A stretch of 6,794 nucleotides of DNA from an uncultured Lachnospiraceae bacterium. Its GTDB lineage: Bacteria > Bacillota > Clostridia > Lachnospirales > Lachnospiraceae. A program made the translations under genes and the position numbers. The DNA lies in contig CACXGR010000189.1 of assembly GCA_902767235.1 (NCBI GenBank), positions 1 to 6,794 of the forward strand. The letters are read 5' to 3'. Below the pieces are notes generated by a model that saw only the letters and a program-made list of their open reading frames with translations, was not told the origin of the DNA and made no database searches. Positions 6,560 to 6,794 of the stretch are shown here, piece by piece; position 1 is the stretch's first letter; each line of letters starts with the position of its first letter.

Positions 6560-6569
6560 GTCTTACGGG

Positions 6570-6643
6570 CCGCGGGGCGCTTGGCCGGGGCTGCGGGGCG
6601 GCTTGGCCGGGGCCGCGGGGCGGCTTGGCCGGGGCCGCGAGGC
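6570..6643. repeat. GC-rich 22-bp tandem array, about 3.4 copies
   Basis: Units begin C(C/T)GCGGGGCG and end CTTGGCCGGGG. Copies lie at 6570-6590 (21 bp, one G missing), 6591-6612, 6613-6634 and a partial at 6635-6643. The 22-bp period is not a multiple of three, so it does not look coding. The array is nearly all G/C and rich in GGCC and CCGCGG, in sharp contrast to the AT-rich DNA on both sides. It sits immediately upstream of the two-component promoter. Confidence 0.85.
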
Positions 6644-6678
6644 TAATTATACCGTCAAAATTGAATTAATTCTCAAAC

Positions 6679-6794
6679 TGATGGTATCGTCCCTGATCCA
6701 GAAGCTAATCAACACCTTCAGATTTGAAAAATTTCTTTAATTGATGGTACCACCCCTGGTCCAGAAGCTTATCAACACCTTCAGATTTGAAAAA
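6679..6794. repeat. Two copies of a 63-bp-period direct repeat at the window edge
   Basis: Positions 6679-6731 and 6742-6794 match at 48 of 53 bases with a period of exactly 63 bp. The ten bases between them are less conserved relative to the bases before the first copy. The second copy reaches the window end, so more copies may follow. The period is a multiple of three, and the minus-strand frame is open through the second copy. Confidence 0.85.
6705..6794 (-). CDS. Possible 3' end of a 21-residue-repeat protein (start beyond window)
   Basis: One minus-strand frame is open from the window edge to a TAG at 6705-6707 and gives 29 residues. They contain FFKSEGVD twice, joined by KLLDQGWYHQLKK, a 21-residue period matching the 63-bp DNA repeat. 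Past the TAG the frame continues LLDQGRYHQFEN to a TAA at 6666-6668, so the stop looks like a single A-to-T change (AAG to TAG) in another repeat unit. I do not recognise the repeat. The plus strand is also open in a frame (MVPPLVQKLINTFRF), so coding is not certain. This may be a real gene tail, a decayed tail, or non-coding repeats. Confidence 0.3.
   Translation of the reverse strand, partial: FFKSEGVDKLLDQGWYHQLKKFFKSEGVD

Noticed and set aside
6646..6658. TTGACG and TATAAT on the minus strand as a promoter
   Set aside because: The two boxes are one base apart, and neither has a partner at 16-18 bp.
6679..6794. A CRISPR array
   Set aside because: Only two copies of a 53-bp repeat with a 10-bp gap are present, with no spacers of the usual length and no cas genes.

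Overview
The window reads as chromosomal DNA from a Gram-positive anaerobe of the class Clostridia, plausibly Lachnospiraceae. This is an inference from three things: strong AGGAGG-type ribosome binding sites, a VanR/VanS-style two-component pair, and a CtpE-like P-type ATPase next to a diacylglycerol-kinase-family lipid kinase. Genes are GC-rich with AT-rich spacers. Every credible gene is on the minus strand, so the order of transcription runs from high to low coordinates. The long plus-strand open frames are shadows of these genes.

Right end (6502-6794): a repeat-rich intergenic region. It holds a 63-bp direct repeat that runs off the window edge and may encode the tail of a protein built from 21-residue repeats. 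Next comes a 22-bp GC-rich tandem array, then a good promoter (TTGCCA-N18-TACAAT) with a perfect inverted repeat between its two boxes. That promoter drives a VanR-like response regulator (5812-6501) and a VanS-like membrane histidine kinase (4576-5757). No vanH, vanA/B or vanX gene is visible, so the regulon is unknown.

Middle (4183-4575): a noncoding stretch of about 390 bp. A 127-bp nested palindrome centred on position 4499 contains a perfect 19-bp-stem terminator for the two-component operon. It is followed by a GC-rich hairpin and a second promoter. An 8-N11-8 inverted repeat overlaps the -10 region of that promoter. A leader of about 110 nt carrying four 15-bp tandem repeats follows. 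The longest frame reads through those repeats as an RTDTG-repeat N terminus, but the promoter position argues that they are 5' UTR.

Left (1-4182): a probable four-gene operon. It comprises a CtpE-like cation (possibly calcium) P-type ATPase, a lipid kinase whose start overlaps the ATPase end by 20 nt, an unrecognised 168-residue acidic-tailed protein 22 nt further on, and, after a 116-nt AT-rich gap, the start of a small single-pass membrane protein cut by the window edge. A cell-envelope theme (VanS-type sensing, lipid phosphorylation, cation transport) links the two operons, but a regulatory link between them is only a hypothesis.
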